Assembly (NCBI GenBank): GCA_023259035.1
Contig: JAHFRA010000011.1
Span: forward strand, 17,652 to 81,651
Direction: 5' to 3'
Source of the DNA: Gallionella sp.
GTDB taxonomy: Bacteria; Pseudomonadota; Gammaproteobacteria; Burkholderiales; Gallionellaceae
DNA length: 64,000 nucleotides
Shown: positions 26,362 through 38,501 of the stretch, piece by piece
Layout of the letters: every line of letters starts with the position of its first letter
How positions within the stretch are numbered: position 1 is the stretch's first letter
Translations under genes and position numbers: made by a program
The notes under the pieces: model-generated
The model's input: the letters and a program-made list of their open reading frames with translations, nothing else
Databases searched by the model: none
Told to the model about the DNA's origin: nothing

Positions 26362-26555
26362 ACTGGAGGGATTTGTTTGTCCGTTTGGCGAATCCCAAAG
26401 TGGTCACCCGCACGATCAAGGTGTTCAAACTTTGGAGCCAGCAACGCTTCAATCTGAGTCCATGGCAATCGGGTTGCCAGCGCCGCGAGCGGATCGTTCA
26501 GGTTGATCATGGTGTCAATGCGGCTGCGGAAAAAATCGGGTGTGTGCATCTTCAA
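26358..26555 (-). pseudogene. N-terminal fragment of an IS5-type transposase
   Basis: The frame begins at a good start (GAGGAATTTGAAG before ATG) with 'MKMHTPDFFRSRIDTMINL' and 'LATRLPWTQIEALLAPKF', the conserved N-terminus of IS5/ISL2-like transposases. Similarity stops after about 50 residues ('HLDRAG'), where the sequence continues as unrelated 'DHFGIRQTDKQIPPV' into the cysB 3' end. The catalytic DDE domain is missing, so it is inactive. The 267 bp upstream, up to gyrB, contain no gene, and no inverted repeat end could be recognised. Confidence 0.75.
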
Positions 26556-26822
26556 ATTCCTCAGGAATCATTTGACGAAATAACGTTTCTTGAGGGAATC
26601 GGTGCACATGCTTCAGCATAAAATCTCTGTATTCATGCAGGTTGCGCGCGTTTTGCAAGGCAGACTATTGACATCCAGATTTGGCGTAAATTTGTCTACC
26701 TGTTTGCGATACTAGACCAGATGCAGAGTATTGACCTAAAAGCATTCCAACACGCTGATGACCGTTATTCCAATTTAGATAGAAGCTCCATTTAACTGGT
26801 GGCTTTTCAATCTAGAAAGGTA

Positions 26823-29204
<2,382 letters not shown>

Positions 29205-29224
29205 TTATTTCCTAGTGGTATATT

Positions 29225-29240
29225 TGTTTCACGTGAAACA
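29225..29240. promoter_or_regulatory. parS centromere site (ParB-binding)
   Basis: TGTTTCACGTGAAACA is an exact 16-bp match to the bacterial chromosomal parS consensus. It sits in the dnaN-gyrB gap, about 9 kb from parAB. Confidence 0.95.
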
Positions 29241-29252
29241 CCAAAATTACTT

Positions 29253-30359
29253 TTAAATGCGCATTGGCATAACAACATAGCGGAACTCTTGGTTTTCTTC
29301 CGTCGTTATTAACACACTGCTATTTGGATCGCCAAATGAAAATGTTGCGTTTTCCCCGCTTATATTATTTAGCCCATCGATTAAATAATTAACATTGAAA
29401 CCAACATCAATAGCTTCGCCATGATAATTAGTTTCAATCTCTTCTTGCGCTTCTTCCTGTTCGCTGTTGCTGCTAATAATACTAAGATTTTTTTCGGTCA
29501 TAACAAAGCGTACACCCCTGAATTTCTCATTAGATAATATCGCTGCACGTTGTAACGCCTGTTGAATGAGAATGCGGTTTAAATTAAGGTGGGTATCATA
29601 TTTTGGAATAACGCGTTCATAATCTGGAAATTTTCCATCTATCACTTTTGTAACTAATGTAATGTCTGAAAAAGTGGCTTTTGCTTGTTGTTGTGAAAAT
29701 TCTAACTCGATATTTTCATCAGTGTCCGTTAAAAGTTTTGATAGTTCAATTATAGCTTTGCGGGGAAGAATAATTTCCTGTTTTTCAAAATTATCCTTTA
29801 TTGACTTGGCATTATATGCTAGCCGATGTCCGTCGGTAGCCACTGCTTTAAGTTTGTTGCCTTCGGCAATTAATAAAACGCCATTTAAATAATAACGAAC
29901 ATCTTGCTGTGCCATTGCATATTGAACGGAAAGTAACAGCGATTTTAATTCTTTTTGAGCCAATACTATTTTTCTTGTATTTTCTAACTGACTATTTAGT
30001 TTTGGAAAATCTTGAGAAGGTAGTGTTTGCAAACTAAACCTGCTTTTGTTTGCATTAATTTGTACTTTATTATCTTTAAGTTCAATAGATACTTTGCTTT
30101 GATCAGGAAGAATACGAAGAATTTCCTGTAATTTTTTTCCACTAACTGTGATGGCTTCGTTTTGCCTATTTTCAGGATCTATATCAATAGTTGTCGTAAT
30201 TTGAATTTCAAGATCGGTTGCAGTAAAACGTAATTTCCCATTTAAATTTTCGATTAAGACATTAGATAAAATTGGCAAGGTTTGTTTTTTTTCAACGATC
30301 CCAATCACAATTTGTAATGGTTTGAGTAAGATTTCTTTATCTAAATTTTTAATAAACAT
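29253..30359 (-). CDS. dnaN: DNA polymerase III beta subunit (sliding clamp)
   Basis: DnaN forms the ring that tethers DNA polymerase III. The 368-residue length and three-domain pattern match the family: 'KPLQIVIGIVEKKQTLPILS' at residues 13-32, 'TDGHRLAY' near the centre, and the C-terminal 'YVVMPMRI', where 'MPMR' is highly conserved. The gene is very AT-rich (codons mostly ending in A or T), in contrast with gyrB beside it. It lies 200 bp downstream of dnaA in an AT-rich gap and 51 bp upstream of gyrB, with a parS between. Confidence 0.97.
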   Translation of the reverse strand: MFIKNLDKEILLKPLQIVIGIVEKKQTLPILSNVLIENLNGKLRFTATDLEIQITTTIDIDPENRQNEAITVSGKKLQEILRILPDQSKVSIELKDNKVQINANKSRFSLQTLPSQDFPKLNSQLENTRKIVLAQKELKSLLLSVQYAMAQQDVRYYLNGVLLIAEGNKLKAVATDGHRLAYNAKSIKDNFEKQEIILPRKAIIELSKLLTDTDENIELEFSQQQAKATFSDITLVTKVIDGKFPDYERVIPKYDTHLNLNRILIQQALQRAAILSNEKFRGVRFVMTEKNLSIISSNSEQEEAQEEIETNYHGEAIDVGFNVNYLIDGLNNISGENATFSFGDPNSSVLITTEENQEFRYVVMPMRI

Positions 30360-30559
30360 ATATATAAATCCTTAATAACAACTAATAAAGCGGCTTTGAT
30401 TAGTATAAACATAAATTAATACTATTACTTCCATGCAGATACCCTACGAAATTATAAGCACTGTTGTTGTTGATAGAACATACTATTTATATGAATAACT
30501 TTTAGCTTTACACCGAAACTGTGCATTACTAACATTTTGTGCACACAAAGTTTGTAGTT

Positions 30560-31918
30560 TTATCTACGTAAGATTTGAAGAAGAATTTTGTAGTCCGCAT
30601 CAATTGTAGAATCTGATGCTCTAAGATTGGTTACTATTTTACAAGCATGAATAACAGTCGAGTGGTCTTTTCCGCCAAAAGCATTGCCAATTTCGGGCAA
30701 GCTTAAAGAAGTTAATTCGCGTGCCAGAGACATGGCAGTTTGGCGCGGTCGTGTCAGATTACGAGGTCTTTTTTTGGAAAGCAAATCTACAAGCTTAATA
30801 TGGTAGTAATCGGCAACCGTCTTTTGTATATTTTCGATGGAAATTTGACGACTTTGGGCAATTAGGATGTCTTTAAGTGCTTCTTTCGCTGTTTCAATAG
30901 ATATTGTACGTTGGTGAAATTTAGCATACGCTTCGACACGTTTTAGAGCCCCCTCTAGTTCCCTGACGTTGGAATTTACATGTTTTGCAACAAAAAAAGC
31001 TACTGCTTCATCTAGACTTAAACCGCAAAAACTCGCTTTTTTAAGCAAAATGGCAACACGCATTTCTAATTCAGGTGGTTCAATGGCAACAGTAAGTCCC
31101 CAACCAAAACGCGAAACTAAGCGACTATCAAGCCCAGAAATTTCTTTTGGAAATGTGTCGCTGGTCATAATAACTTGTTTGTGTGAATCAAGTAGTGTGT
31201 TAAAGGCGTAAAAAAATTCTTCTTGAGTTTTAGCCTTGCCTGCAAAAAATTGAATATCATCAATTAGCAAAATATCAAGAGAATGGTAGAACTGCTTAAA
31301 TTCTTCAAATTTATTGGATTGATAAGCTCTAACCACATCGGAAACATACCTCTCGGCATGCATATAACAGATTTTGGTTTGCGGTTTATTAATTTTAACT
31401 TGATTACCAATAGCTTGAATTAAATGGGTTTTTCCTAAACCAACGCCACCATAAACAAAGAGCGGATTGTAGGATGCACCTGGTAGCTCGGCAACTTGTG
31501 TTGCGGCAGCAAAAGCTAGTTGATTGGCTTTTCCGGTAACAAAGTTTTCAAAAGTTAAATTAGGGTTAAGTTTTCCATAGCTGCGGAATGAAGTTTCGAA
31601 TTTGGGTTTGTTATCAGAAATAAGGGGGGAGGTTTTTGGAGATATGTCAACTTTACGCGGCTTATCATCTAATGTGGCTTCAAAAACACGAAACACAAAA
31701 TGTGGAACTTGTGAATTAGCAAGAACAGCTTGTCGACTGATTTCAGGCAAAAATCGTTCCTGAACAAGTTTTAAGGTAAATGAATTAGGGGCAGTAAGAA
31801 CTAATGAACCATTTTCACTTTGTAATTTAAGTGGCTTTATCCAAGAGTTAAATTGTTGCTGTGGCAGGCTCTTTTCAAATGAGCGAAGGCATAAATCCCA
31901 AAAAGAAATGTCTTGCAT
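30560..31918 (-). CDS. dnaA: Chromosomal replication initiator DnaA
   Basis: DnaA binds DnaA boxes and melts the origin. The 452-residue protein has domain I (about 1-80), the AAA+ domain with Walker A '[16 protein letters not shown]' and Walker B '[14 protein letters not shown]', and domain IV with the box-binding signature '[13 protein letters not shown]'. The start ATG at 31918 gives the usual '[20 protein letters not shown]'. It is divergent from rpmH, and the short gap between them holds a perfect DnaA box. Codon use is AT-biased like dnaN. Confidence 0.98.
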   Translation of the reverse strand: MQDISFWDLCLRSFEKSLPQQQFNSWIKPLKLQSENGSLVLTAPNSFTLKLVQERFLPEISRQAVLANSQVPHFVFRVFEATLDDKPRKVDISPKTSPLISDNKPKFETSFRSYGKLNPNLTFENFVTGKANQLAFAAATQVAELPGASYNPLFVYGGVGLGKTHLIQAIGNQVKINKPQTKICYMHAERYVSDVVRAYQSNKFEEFKQFYHSLDILLIDDIQFFAGKAKTQEEFFYAFNTLLDSHKQVIMTSDTFPKEISGLDSRLVSRFGWGLTVAIEPPELEMRVAILLKKASFCGLSLDEAVAFFVAKHVNSNVRELEGALKRVEAYAKFHQRTISIETAKEALKDILIAQSRQISIENIQKTVADYYHIKLVDLLSKKRPRNLTRPRQTAMSLARELTSLSLPEIGNAFGGKDHSTVIHACKIVTNLRASDSTIDADYKILLQILRR

Positions 31919-32074
31919 GTTTGTGTGAGAGAAAATGATTCGGAAGCAGAAAAAGATGACGCATTCTACAACCCAAGCTGAAACTTATCCACAGGCAAAA
32001 AGCAAATTAGACTTGACATGTGTGCTGTTACGCTTTGTAATGCCGCGTTTTACAATTGAACAAGGAATTAAGAC
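31919..32074. other. Candidate part of oriC (dnaA-rpmH gap) with DnaA box
   Basis: A perfect DnaA box TTATCCACA is at 31985-31993, with AT-rich flanks, between divergent dnaA and rpmH. Only one perfect box is visible; a weaker one (TTGTGCACA, 30537-30545) lies in the AT-rich dnaA-dnaN gap. The gene order rpmH-dnaA-dnaN-gyrB and the nearby parS sites place the origin in this area, but its borders are not resolved. Confidence 0.45.
32013..32041 (+). promoter_or_regulatory. Sigma-70 promoter of rpmH operon
   Basis: TTGACA (32013-32018) and TGTAAT (32036-32041) are separated by 17 bp, with one mismatch to consensus in the -10 box. The predicted start is about 28 nt before the rpmH ATG, which has AAGGAA upstream. 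Confidence 0.8.
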
Positions 32075-32209
32075 ATGAAACGGTCATATCAACCATCTGT
32101 AACAAGAAGAAAGCGCACCCACGGTTTTTTAATACGAATGAAAACCAGAGGCGGTCGCGCAGTTATTAATGCACGACGAGCCAAAGGCCGAACAAGACTT
32201 GCAGTCTGA
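32075..32209 (+). CDS. rpmH: 50S ribosomal protein L34
   Basis: The 44-residue, very basic protein reads [20 protein letters not shown]... and ends 'GRTRLAV', matching L34 over its whole length. L34 is a component of the large ribosomal subunit. It is the first gene of the rightward rpmH-rnpA-yidD-yidC-mnmE unit, transcribed from the adjacent sigma-70 promoter. Its 3' end overlaps the rnpA frame. Confidence 0.97.
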   Translation: MKRSYQPSVTRRKRTHGFLIRMKTRGGRAVINARRAKGRTRLAV

Positions 32210-32555
32210 TGCATTAACCAAATTTACCGCTGCTTACCGATTGTTGCGTGAGAACGGGTTTTCTCATGTTGTTCGTTGCGAAAGTGTAGCGGATAAACAC
32301 TTCAAGGTTTTTTTTGCTTCCAATAATATGGGAAATGCTAGGCTTGGAATAATCGCTAGTAAAAAAAACCTACCTAACGCCGTAGACAGAAATCTAATAA
32401 AAAGAGTTATTCGGGAGGTGTTCCGCCAACATAAAATCAAAACCCGGAAACTGGATTTGGTGGTAATAGTGCGGCGGGCTCCACTTTTTGATGATAGAAC
32501 ACATAGTTTGGAGACGCTGTTTAGTAAAGTAGAAAACAGATGCGTAGAATTGTGA
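32169..32555 (+). CDS. rnpA: Ribonuclease P protein component
   Basis: RnpA is the protein cofactor of RNase P, which matures tRNA 5' ends. The 128-residue protein has the basic RNR signature '[18 protein letters not shown]' at about residues 69-86 and the '[11 protein letters not shown]' strand. The ATG at 32169 lies 41 bp inside rpmH and has no clear Shine-Dalgarno. A TTG at 32199 (AAAGG upstream) is a possible later start, which would remove ten residues. It overlaps yidD by 16 bp. Confidence 0.95.
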   Translation: MHDEPKAEQDLQSDALTKFTAAYRLLRENGFSHVVRCESVADKHFKVFFASNNMGNARLGIIASKKNLPNAVDRNLIKRVIREVFRQHKIKTRKLDLVVIVRRAPLFDDRTHSLETLFSKVENRCVEL

Positions 32556-32749
32556 TCAAGACGGTGTGTGGTTACCAGTATTTAATTAGCCCGCTGTATC
32601 CCCCCACTTGTAGATTTATTCCTAGTTGTTCCAGTTATGCCTGTGAATCCTTATCAAAGCACGGTGTAATAAAAGGGGGTTGGCTCAGCATAAAACGATT
32701 GCTGCGGTGCAACCCTTGGAATCCCGGCGGATACGACCCCGCGCCTTAA
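32540..32749 (+). CDS. yidD: Membrane protein insertion efficiency factor YidD
   Basis: The 69-residue protein has the full YidD signature: '[21 protein letters not shown]' split around three cysteines, '[20 protein letters not shown]' and 'GGYDP'. YidD is a small amphipathic protein that sits at the inner membrane and assists YidC-dependent insertion. It starts inside the end of rnpA and lies 13 bp before yidC, the standard order. Confidence 0.96.
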   Translation: MRRIVIKTVCGYQYLISPLYPPTCRFIPSCSSYACESLSKHGVIKGGWLSIKRLLRCNPWNPGGYDPAP

Positions 32750-32762
32750 TATCAAACCCATC

Positions 32763-34406
32763 ATGGATCTACAAAGACTGTTTTTGTTCATAATTTTTAC
32801 ATTTTCGCTAGTGATGGTTTGGGATGGATGGCAACGCTACCAACATCCGGAACGGCACATTCAGCAGAATGTTCAGACAGACAAGGAATTGCCAAAATCA
32901 AAGGAAATACTTCCCGTGGGCACTGGGCAAGCAGCTATAGCTCAACAACCCGTCCGGCAGATCACTGAAAAAACAATACACGTCAGAACTGATATATTTG
33001 ATGCAGAAATTAGCACCATTGGTGGAGATATTAGCCGTCTGGCATTGTTAAATCATCCTGATGGGTTGGACAAAAACAAATCGCTTGTGCTTTTTCATCG
33101 TGGTTCAGGAACCCATAATTATGTCGCGCAAAGCGGCTTACTTGGGGTGGGGCTGCCAAACCATAACAGCCAATTTATTTCGGAACAGGATCAGTACGTG
33201 CTTTCAGGGGGTGCTGAACAGGTTCAGGTACGGCTGAGTTCCGAGAGTAGTCCCGCGTTCAAAGTGACCAAGGTAATTACCTTCCACAAAGGGAGTTATT
33301 TGATTGATGTTGCTTATGAATTGGAAAATACCGGGCAACAGATAATAACAGCGAGCAGCTATTTCCAATTAGTTCGCGATAGTGTTGCGCCAATAGGCAG
33401 TTCGCGTTTTTTACCTACTTTCACTGGCGTGGCGGCTTATACCGACAAGGAAAAATTTAAAAAAGTAAAATTCTTGGATATAGAAAAGGGAAAGGCGGAT
33501 TACCCCAAGCAATCTGATGATGGCTGGATTGGAATGTTGCAGCATTATTTTATTGCGGCGTGGTTACCCAAAGAAAAGACCAACCGTGAATATTTCATGC
33601 GCAAACTTGAGGGTGACGTATATTCGGCAGGGATAATTTTGCCCGAGCCGGTTATTAACCCTGGGCAGAAAACGGTTGTGAGTACTACCCTTTATGCTGG
33701 CCCTGCTCAGACTGGTTTAGACAACGTTGCCCCAGGTTTGGGATTGACTGTGGATTATGGCTGGCTGACCATTATTGCCAAACCGCTGTTCTGGGTCATG
33801 ACGCTGTTTAATGATTGGACGCATAACTGGGGTGTCGCCATTATTTTGCTTACCGTGCTGATCAAACTGTTGTTTTTTCCGCTTTCGGCGGCAAGTTACC
33901 GTTCTATGGCAAAGATGCGCTTGGTAGCGCCTAAGCTGGAAAAGATAAAGCAACAATGTGGTAGCGATCGTGAACAATTAAACCGCGCCATGATGGAGTT
34001 GTACAAAACAGAGAGAATTAATCCATTGGGTGGATGTTTGCCAGTGGTGGTACAAATCCCAGTCTTCATTGCTTTATATTGGTCTATTTTGTCAAGCGTG
34101 GAGATGCGTTATGCACCATTTTTTGGCTGGATAACCGACTTGTCAGCGGCGGATCCGTATTACATTTTGCCGTTGATTATGGGAACGAGCATGATTATTC
34201 AGGCGCGCCTTAATCCGAAACCACCCGACCCCATACAGGCTAAAGTAATGCAAATTATGCCTATCGCGTTCAGCGTAATATTCTTCTTTTTTCCCGCTGG
34301 ACTTGTGCTGTATTCTATTGTGAATAATATGCTTTCAATCGGCCAGCAGTGGTATATCACTCGGGTTGCCGAGGGCGAGAGTAAAGGTGTCGTTGCCAAA
34401 CGCTGA
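32763..34406 (+). CDS. yidC: Membrane protein insertase YidC
   Basis: YidC inserts and folds inner-membrane proteins, including ATP synthase subunits encoded downstream. The 547-residue gram-negative form has TM1 at residues 5-22, a large periplasmic domain (about 60-330) and the conserved five-helix core (about 340-535). The core has 'NWGVAIILLTVLIKLLFFPL' and 'GGCLPVVVQIPVFIALYW'. A short basic tail ends it. Its last 20 bp overlap the preferred mnmE start. Confidence 0.97.
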   Translation: MDLQRLFLFIIFTFSLVMVWDGWQRYQHPERHIQQNVQTDKELPKSKEILPVGTGQAAIAQQPVRQITEKTIHVRTDIFDAEISTIGGDISRLALLNHPDGLDKNKSLVLFHRGSGTHNYVAQSGLLGVGLPNHNSQFISEQDQYVLSGGAEQVQVRLSSESSPAFKVTKVITFHKGSYLIDVAYELENTGQQIITASSYFQLVRDSVAPIGSSRFLPTFTGVAAYTDKEKFKKVKFLDIEKGKADYPKQSDDGWIGMLQHYFIAAWLPKEKTNREYFMRKLEGDVYSAGIILPEPVINPGQKTVVSTTLYAGPAQTGLDNVAPGLGLTVDYGWLTIIAKPLFWVMTLFNDWTHNWGVAIILLTVLIKLLFFPLSAASYRSMAKMRLVAPKLEKIKQQCGSDREQLNRAMMELYKTERINPLGGCLPVVVQIPVFIALYWSILSSVEMRYAPFFGWITDLSAADPYYILPLIMGTSMIIQARLNPKPPDPIQAKVMQIMPIAFSVIFFFFPAGLVLYSIVNNMLSIGQQWYITRVAEGESKGVVAKR

Positions 34407-35727
34407 TTCTATTGCCGCCATTGCCACTGCACAGGGGCGCGGTGGAATTGGGGTGGTGAGAATATCCGGACGGCATATCGAAACCTTGGTATGCGGGATT
34501 TTGGGTAAGTTGCCTGTCAAGCGGCATGCCACTTGCGGCAATTTTCTGGATGAAAACGGCGATACCCTGGATCAGGGTATCGCCTTGTTTTTTCCTGCTC
34601 CGCATTCCTATACCGGCGAAGATGTGCTCGAACTACAAGGGCACGGCGGCCCCGCAGTGTTGCAACTGGTGTTACAGCGTTGCCTTGATTTGGGCGCACG
34701 GCTGGCGCAACCCGGAGAATTTACTCGACGCGCCTTTTTGAACAATAAGCTTGACTTGGTGCAGGCGGAAAGTGTCGCTGATCTGATTGATGCCAATACC
34801 GCCGAAGCCGCACGCAGCGCGATGCGTTCTTTGCACGGGGAGTTTTCCGTTGCCATCCACGGCATGGTTGACGAGTTGACCAATCTGCGCATGCTGATTG
34901 AGGCGATGCTGGATTTTCCGGAAGAGGACGTTGAAGCCATCGATCTGGAGCACCGCGATGTTTTTCTGAGCAATGTCCGGTCGCGATTACAGAATACGTT
35001 GAACACCGCAAATCAGGGAAGCTTGCTGCGCGAGGGCGCGCATGTGGTTATTGCCGGTCAGCCGAACGTCGGCAAGTCCAGCCTGCTGAACCGTTTGGCT
35101 GGCGAAGAGGTGGCGCTGGTCAGCGATGTTCCAGGCACCACCCGCGATGTGATTCGCCAAGCGATTCAGATTCGCGGGGTGCCGTTGCACATTATGGACA
35201 CGGCTGGGTTGCGCGAATCCGTAGATACGGTAGAAAACATGGGCATCGCGCGCGCGCATCAGACAATGCACCGCGCCGACCTGATTCTGCTGCTGATAGA
35301 CGCGAGCAATGGGTTGTCGGCGCAGGATGAAGCAATACTTGCCGAATTGCCGGCGAGCATTCCGCGGCTGCTGGTGTTCAACAAGGCCGACCTGCTGGAT
35401 AGCAGCACGGTCGTGTCCGCCAGTACACCGTTTATTTTGGTGTCCGCAAAAACAGGCGAGGGGATAGAAGAGTTGCGTGGCCAGATGCTGGCGGCAGTGG
35501 GTTGGCGCGATCAGGAAAGCGGCACCTTCATGGCGCGGGAGCGACACGTGCGTGCCTTGATATTGGCGCAGACCCACTTGATTCAGGCGCAGGAAGTACT
35601 GGCCAGCGCGGAGTTATTTGCCGAGGAGCTGCGCCTAGCGCAACTCGCGCTGAACGAGATTACCGGGGAATTTACCGCAGATGACCTGCTTGGCGAGATT
35701 TTCAGTCGGTTCTGTATTGGGAAATAG
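34387..35727 (+). CDS. mnmE: tRNA uridine-5-carboxymethylaminomethyl modification GTPase MnmE
   Basis: MnmE works with MnmG to modify U34 of certain tRNAs. The GTG at 34387 is preferred because the product then starts 'MSLPNADSIAAIATAQGRGG', matching the family; an upstream TTG at 34366 would add seven residues. The G domain shows G1 'GQPNVGKSSLLN', G3 'DTAGLRES' and G4 'NKADL'. The C-terminus is 'FSRFCIGK', with the essential Cys of the C-[ILV]-G-K motif. It is coupled to yidC. A parS site follows 7 bp after its stop. Confidence 0.96.
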   Translation: MSLPNADSIAAIATAQGRGGIGVVRISGRHIETLVCGILGKLPVKRHATCGNFLDENGDTLDQGIALFFPAPHSYTGEDVLELQGHGGPAVLQLVLQRCLDLGARLAQPGEFTRRAFLNNKLDLVQAESVADLIDANTAEAARSAMRSLHGEFSVAIHGMVDELTNLRMLIEAMLDFPEEDVEAIDLEHRDVFLSNVRSRLQNTLNTANQGSLLREGAHVVIAGQPNVGKSSLLNRLAGEEVALVSDVPGTTRDVIRQAIQIRGVPLHIMDTAGLRESVDTVENMGIARAHQTMHRADLILLLIDASNGLSAQDEAILAELPASIPRLLVFNKADLLDSSTVVSASTPFILVSAKTGEGIEELRGQMLAAVGWRDQESGTFMARERHVRALILAQTHLIQAQEVLASAELFAEELRLAQLALNEITGEFTADDLLGEIFSRFCIGK

Positions 35728-35734
35728 CTTGAAT

Positions 35735-35750
35735 TGTTTCACGTGAAACA
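35735..35750. promoter_or_regulatory. parS centromere site (ParB-binding)
   Basis: This is a second exact TGTTTCACGTGAAACA, located between mnmE and mnmG and about 2.7 kb from parA. Confidence 0.95.
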
Positions 35751-35814
35751 ATGCGTTTTGGATTCCGGGCGTGCTGTTGTATGATGCGCGTCCTTTCCAA
35801 AACAGTTGCAACAC

Positions 35815-35954
35815 GGGAACCTCTAAAACTCTAGAGTTCGCCAAAATGCAAGGCGCGAGAAAATTTTGTAGCGCCGCATATGGATTATATGTAAGCATGA
35901 AATTTTTCCGCAATGCAGCATCTGGATGAAATTGTGGATTTTTAGAGGTTTCCC
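35815..35954. repeat. 140-bp MITE-like element in the mnmG leader
   Basis: Terminal inverted repeats GGGAACCTCTAAAA (35815-35828) and TTTTTAGAGGTTTCCC (35939-35954) differ by one inserted base. The inside has no gene. The right end contains GAGG (35945-35948), which is the only Shine-Dalgarno for mnmG. No target-site duplication is obvious. Confidence 0.75.
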
Positions 35955-35955
35955 T

Positions 35956-37869
35956 ATGAATTTCCCCGAAATATTCGATGTAATCGTGGTGGGTGGCGGC
36001 CATGCCGGCACGGAGGCCGCTTTGGCCAGCGCGCGTGCGGGCTGCAAGACCTTGTTGCTCAGCCACAACATTGAAACGCTCGGGCAGATGTCCTGCAATC
36101 CATCGATTGGCGGGATCGGCAAGGGTCATCTGGTCAGGGAGGTGGATGCGCTGGGTGGCGCGATGGCGGCGGTAACCGACGAGAGCGGTATCCAGTTCCG
36201 CATCCTGAATTCAAGTAAAGGCCCGGCGGTGCGCGCGACGCGCGCACAGACCGACCGCCTGCTTTACAAACAGGCAATCCGATCAAGGCTGGAGAATCAG
36301 CCCAACCTGTGGTTGTTCCAGCAGGCGGTGGATGATTTGCTGGTCGAGTCATCAGCTGGGCAGGACAGGGTGCGCGGGGTGATCACGCAACTGGGCTTGC
36401 GCTTCAGTGCTAAAACCGTGGTGTTGACGGCGGGCACTTTCTTGTCCGGATTGGTTCATGTCGGGCAGGCCAATTACCCGGCGGGTCGCGCGGGTGATCC
36501 GCCCTCCATCAGCTTGGCGCACCGTTTGCGCGAACTGAACCTTCCGGCGGGGCGGCTAAAGACCGGCACACCGCCGCGCATCGATGGGCGAACTATCGAT
36601 TATTCGGTGCTGCAGATGCAGCAGGGCGACGACCCGGTGCCGGTGTTCTCATTCATGGGAAATGCCGCGCAGCACCCGCAACAGCTGCCGTGCTGGATCA
36701 CTGAAACTAACCGGCGCACCCATGACATCATTCGTGGCGGGCTGGATCGTTCGCCGCTGTTCACTGGAGTGATCGAGGGAGTGGGGCCGCGCTATTGCCC
36801 GTCCATCGAGGACAAAATAACGCGCTTTGCCGGCAAGGACTCGCACCAGATTTTCCTCGAGCCGGAAGGGTTGACTACCCATGAGGTGTATCCCAATGGC
36901 ATTTCCACCAGCCTGCCCTTCGATGTGCAACAGGCTTTGGTGCGTTCCATTAAGGGCTTGGAAAACGCGCATATCATGCGCCCCGGTTATGCGATCGAAT
37001 ATGACTATTTCAATCCGTGTGGACTGAAAAGCTCTTTGGAAACCAAGGCGATACAAGGGCTGTTCTTTGCCGGGCAGATCAACGGCACGACCGGCTACGA
37101 AGAGGCCGCCGCACAGGGCTTGCTGGCCGGACTCAATGCCGCGCTGCAAGTGCGCGAACAAGATGCTTGGTGTCCGCGCCGCGACGAGGCATATTTGGGT
37201 GTGCTGGTGGATGATTTGATCACGCAGGGTGTTTCTGAACCGTATCGCATGTTCACCAGTCGCGCCGAGTATCGTTTGCAGTTGCGCGAGGACAATGCGG
37301 ATTTAAGGCTGACGGAGATTGGGCGCAAGCTGGGCATCGTGGATGATGTGCGCTGGCAGGCGTTTGAACAAAAACGCGAATCCATCGCACGCGAGCAGGA
37401 GCGGTTGCGCAACACTTGGGTGAATCCGCGCAACCTGCCTGCAGAGGATGCAGTACGCGTGCTGGGCAAACCGATTGAGCGTGAGTACTCGCTACATGAG
37501 CTGTTGCGCCGCCCGGACGTGAATTATGCCAGCCTGTTGACCTTGCCTGGCGCGGGGGCGGGGGTGGACGATGGAAAGGTCGCGGAACAAGTGGAAACAC
37601 AAGCGAAATACCACGGTTATATTGAGCGGCAACGCGACGAGATCGGCCGAAGCGAACAATATGAAACGCTGGGATTGCCGGATGACTTGGATTATCGCGA
37701 GGTGCGCGGGCTGTCCATCGAGGTGCAGCAAAAGCTCAATCAGCATAAACCCGAAACCGTCGGGCAGGCGGCACGCATTTCCGGGATTACTCCGGCGGCA
37801 ATTTCGCTGCTGTTGGTGCATATCAAGCGCGGTTTTCGCGATGGGCAACCAGCACAAAAATGCGCATGA
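35956..37869 (+). CDS. mnmG: tRNA uridine-5-carboxymethylaminomethyl modification enzyme MnmG (GidA)
   Basis: MnmG is the FAD-dependent partner of MnmE. The ATG at 35956 is preferred to one at 35926 because it follows GAGG by seven bases and gives '[20 protein letters not shown]', where the FAD motif GGGHAG is at the expected place. Further signatures are '[17 protein letters not shown]', '[11 protein letters not shown]' and '[16 protein letters not shown]'. The product is 637 residues, a normal length. It is translationally coupled to rsmG, which starts inside its last codons. The leader is made of a small repeat element. Confidence 0.96.
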   Translation: MNFPEIFDVIVVGGGHAGTEAALASARAGCKTLLLSHNIETLGQMSCNPSIGGIGKGHLVREVDALGGAMAAVTDESGIQFRILNSSKGPAVRATRAQTDRLLYKQAIRSRLENQPNLWLFQQAVDDLLVESSAGQDRVRGVITQLGLRFSAKTVVLTAGTFLSGLVHVGQANYPAGRAGDPPSISLAHRLRELNLPAGRLKTGTPPRIDGRTIDYSVLQMQQGDDPVPVFSFMGNAAQHPQQLPCWITETNRRTHDIIRGGLDRSPLFTGVIEGVGPRYCPSIEDKITRFAGKDSHQIFLEPEGLTTHEVYPNGISTSLPFDVQQALVRSIKGLENAHIMRPGYAIEYDYFNPCGLKSSLETKAIQGLFFAGQINGTTGYEEAAAQGLLAGLNAALQVREQDAWCPRRDEAYLGVLVDDLITQGVSEPYRMFTSRAEYRLQLREDNADLRLTEIGRKLGIVDDVRWQAFEQKRESIAREQERLRNTWVNPRNLPAEDAVRVLGKPIEREYSLHELLRRPDVNYASLLTLPGAGAGVDDGKVAEQVETQAKYHGYIERQRDEIGRSEQYETLGLPDDLDYREVRGLSIEVQQKLNQHKPETVGQAARISGITPAAISLLLVHIKRGFRDGQPAQKCA

Positions 37870-38501
37870 ATTTGGCTGAGGAATTACAGCGCGGCATTGC
37901 ACAATTGGGGATTACGCTGGGCGTGGACGCGCAAGACAAGCTGCTGGATTATTTGGTGTTGCTGCACAAATGGAATAAAGTTTATAACCTGACGGGAATT
38001 CGGGACCCGCAGCAGATGGTGAGTAATCACTTGCTAGACAGCCTTGCAGTAATACCGCATCTATGGGCAGGGCGGTGGCTGGATGTAGGGTGCGGCGCCG
38101 GTTTGCCGGGGCTGGTATTGGCGGTCGCGCAGCCGGACTGGCGGCTCAGCTTGTTGGACAGCAACAGCAAAAAAACCGGTTTTGTGCAACATGCGGTCAT
38201 TGAGCTGGGTTTGCATAACGTGAGTGTTTACTGTGCGCGTGTAGAGGAATGGCGGCCAGTGGAGCGGTTTGATGGGATTATTTCGCGGGCCTTCAGCGAA
38301 TTGGGCGATTTCTTGCACGTCACCCGCCACCTTATGGCATCGCAGGGGCGCTGGGTGGCGATGAAGGGTGTGCCGCAGCAGGAATTGGCGGGCGTGCCGG
38401 ACGGATGCCGAGTAGAGCAGGTTGTGCGGTTGCAGGTGCCGGGGTTGTCGGCGGCGCGCAGCTTGGTGATTGCAACATGCGATAACGGTAAAACAATATG
38501 A
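37860..38501 (+). CDS. rsmG: 16S rRNA (guanine527-N7)-methyltransferase RsmG
   Basis: RsmG methylates G527 of 16S rRNA with SAM. The 213-residue protein has '[20 protein letters not shown]' at about residues 38-57, the SAM-binding '[15 protein letters not shown]' and 'RAFSELGDF', all conserved in RsmG/GidB. It overlaps mnmG by ten bases and parA by four (ATGA), the canonical mnmG-rsmG-parA-parB cluster. Confidence 0.96.
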   Translation: MRMNLAEELQRGIAQLGITLGVDAQDKLLDYLVLLHKWNKVYNLTGIRDPQQMVSNHLLDSLAVIPHLWAGRWLDVGCGAGLPGLVLAVAQPDWRLSLLDSNSKKTGFVQHAVIELGLHNVSVYCARVEEWRPVERFDGIISRAFSELGDFLHVTRHLMASQGRWVAMKGVPQQELAGVPDGCRVEQVVRLQVPGLSAARSLVIATCDNGKTI

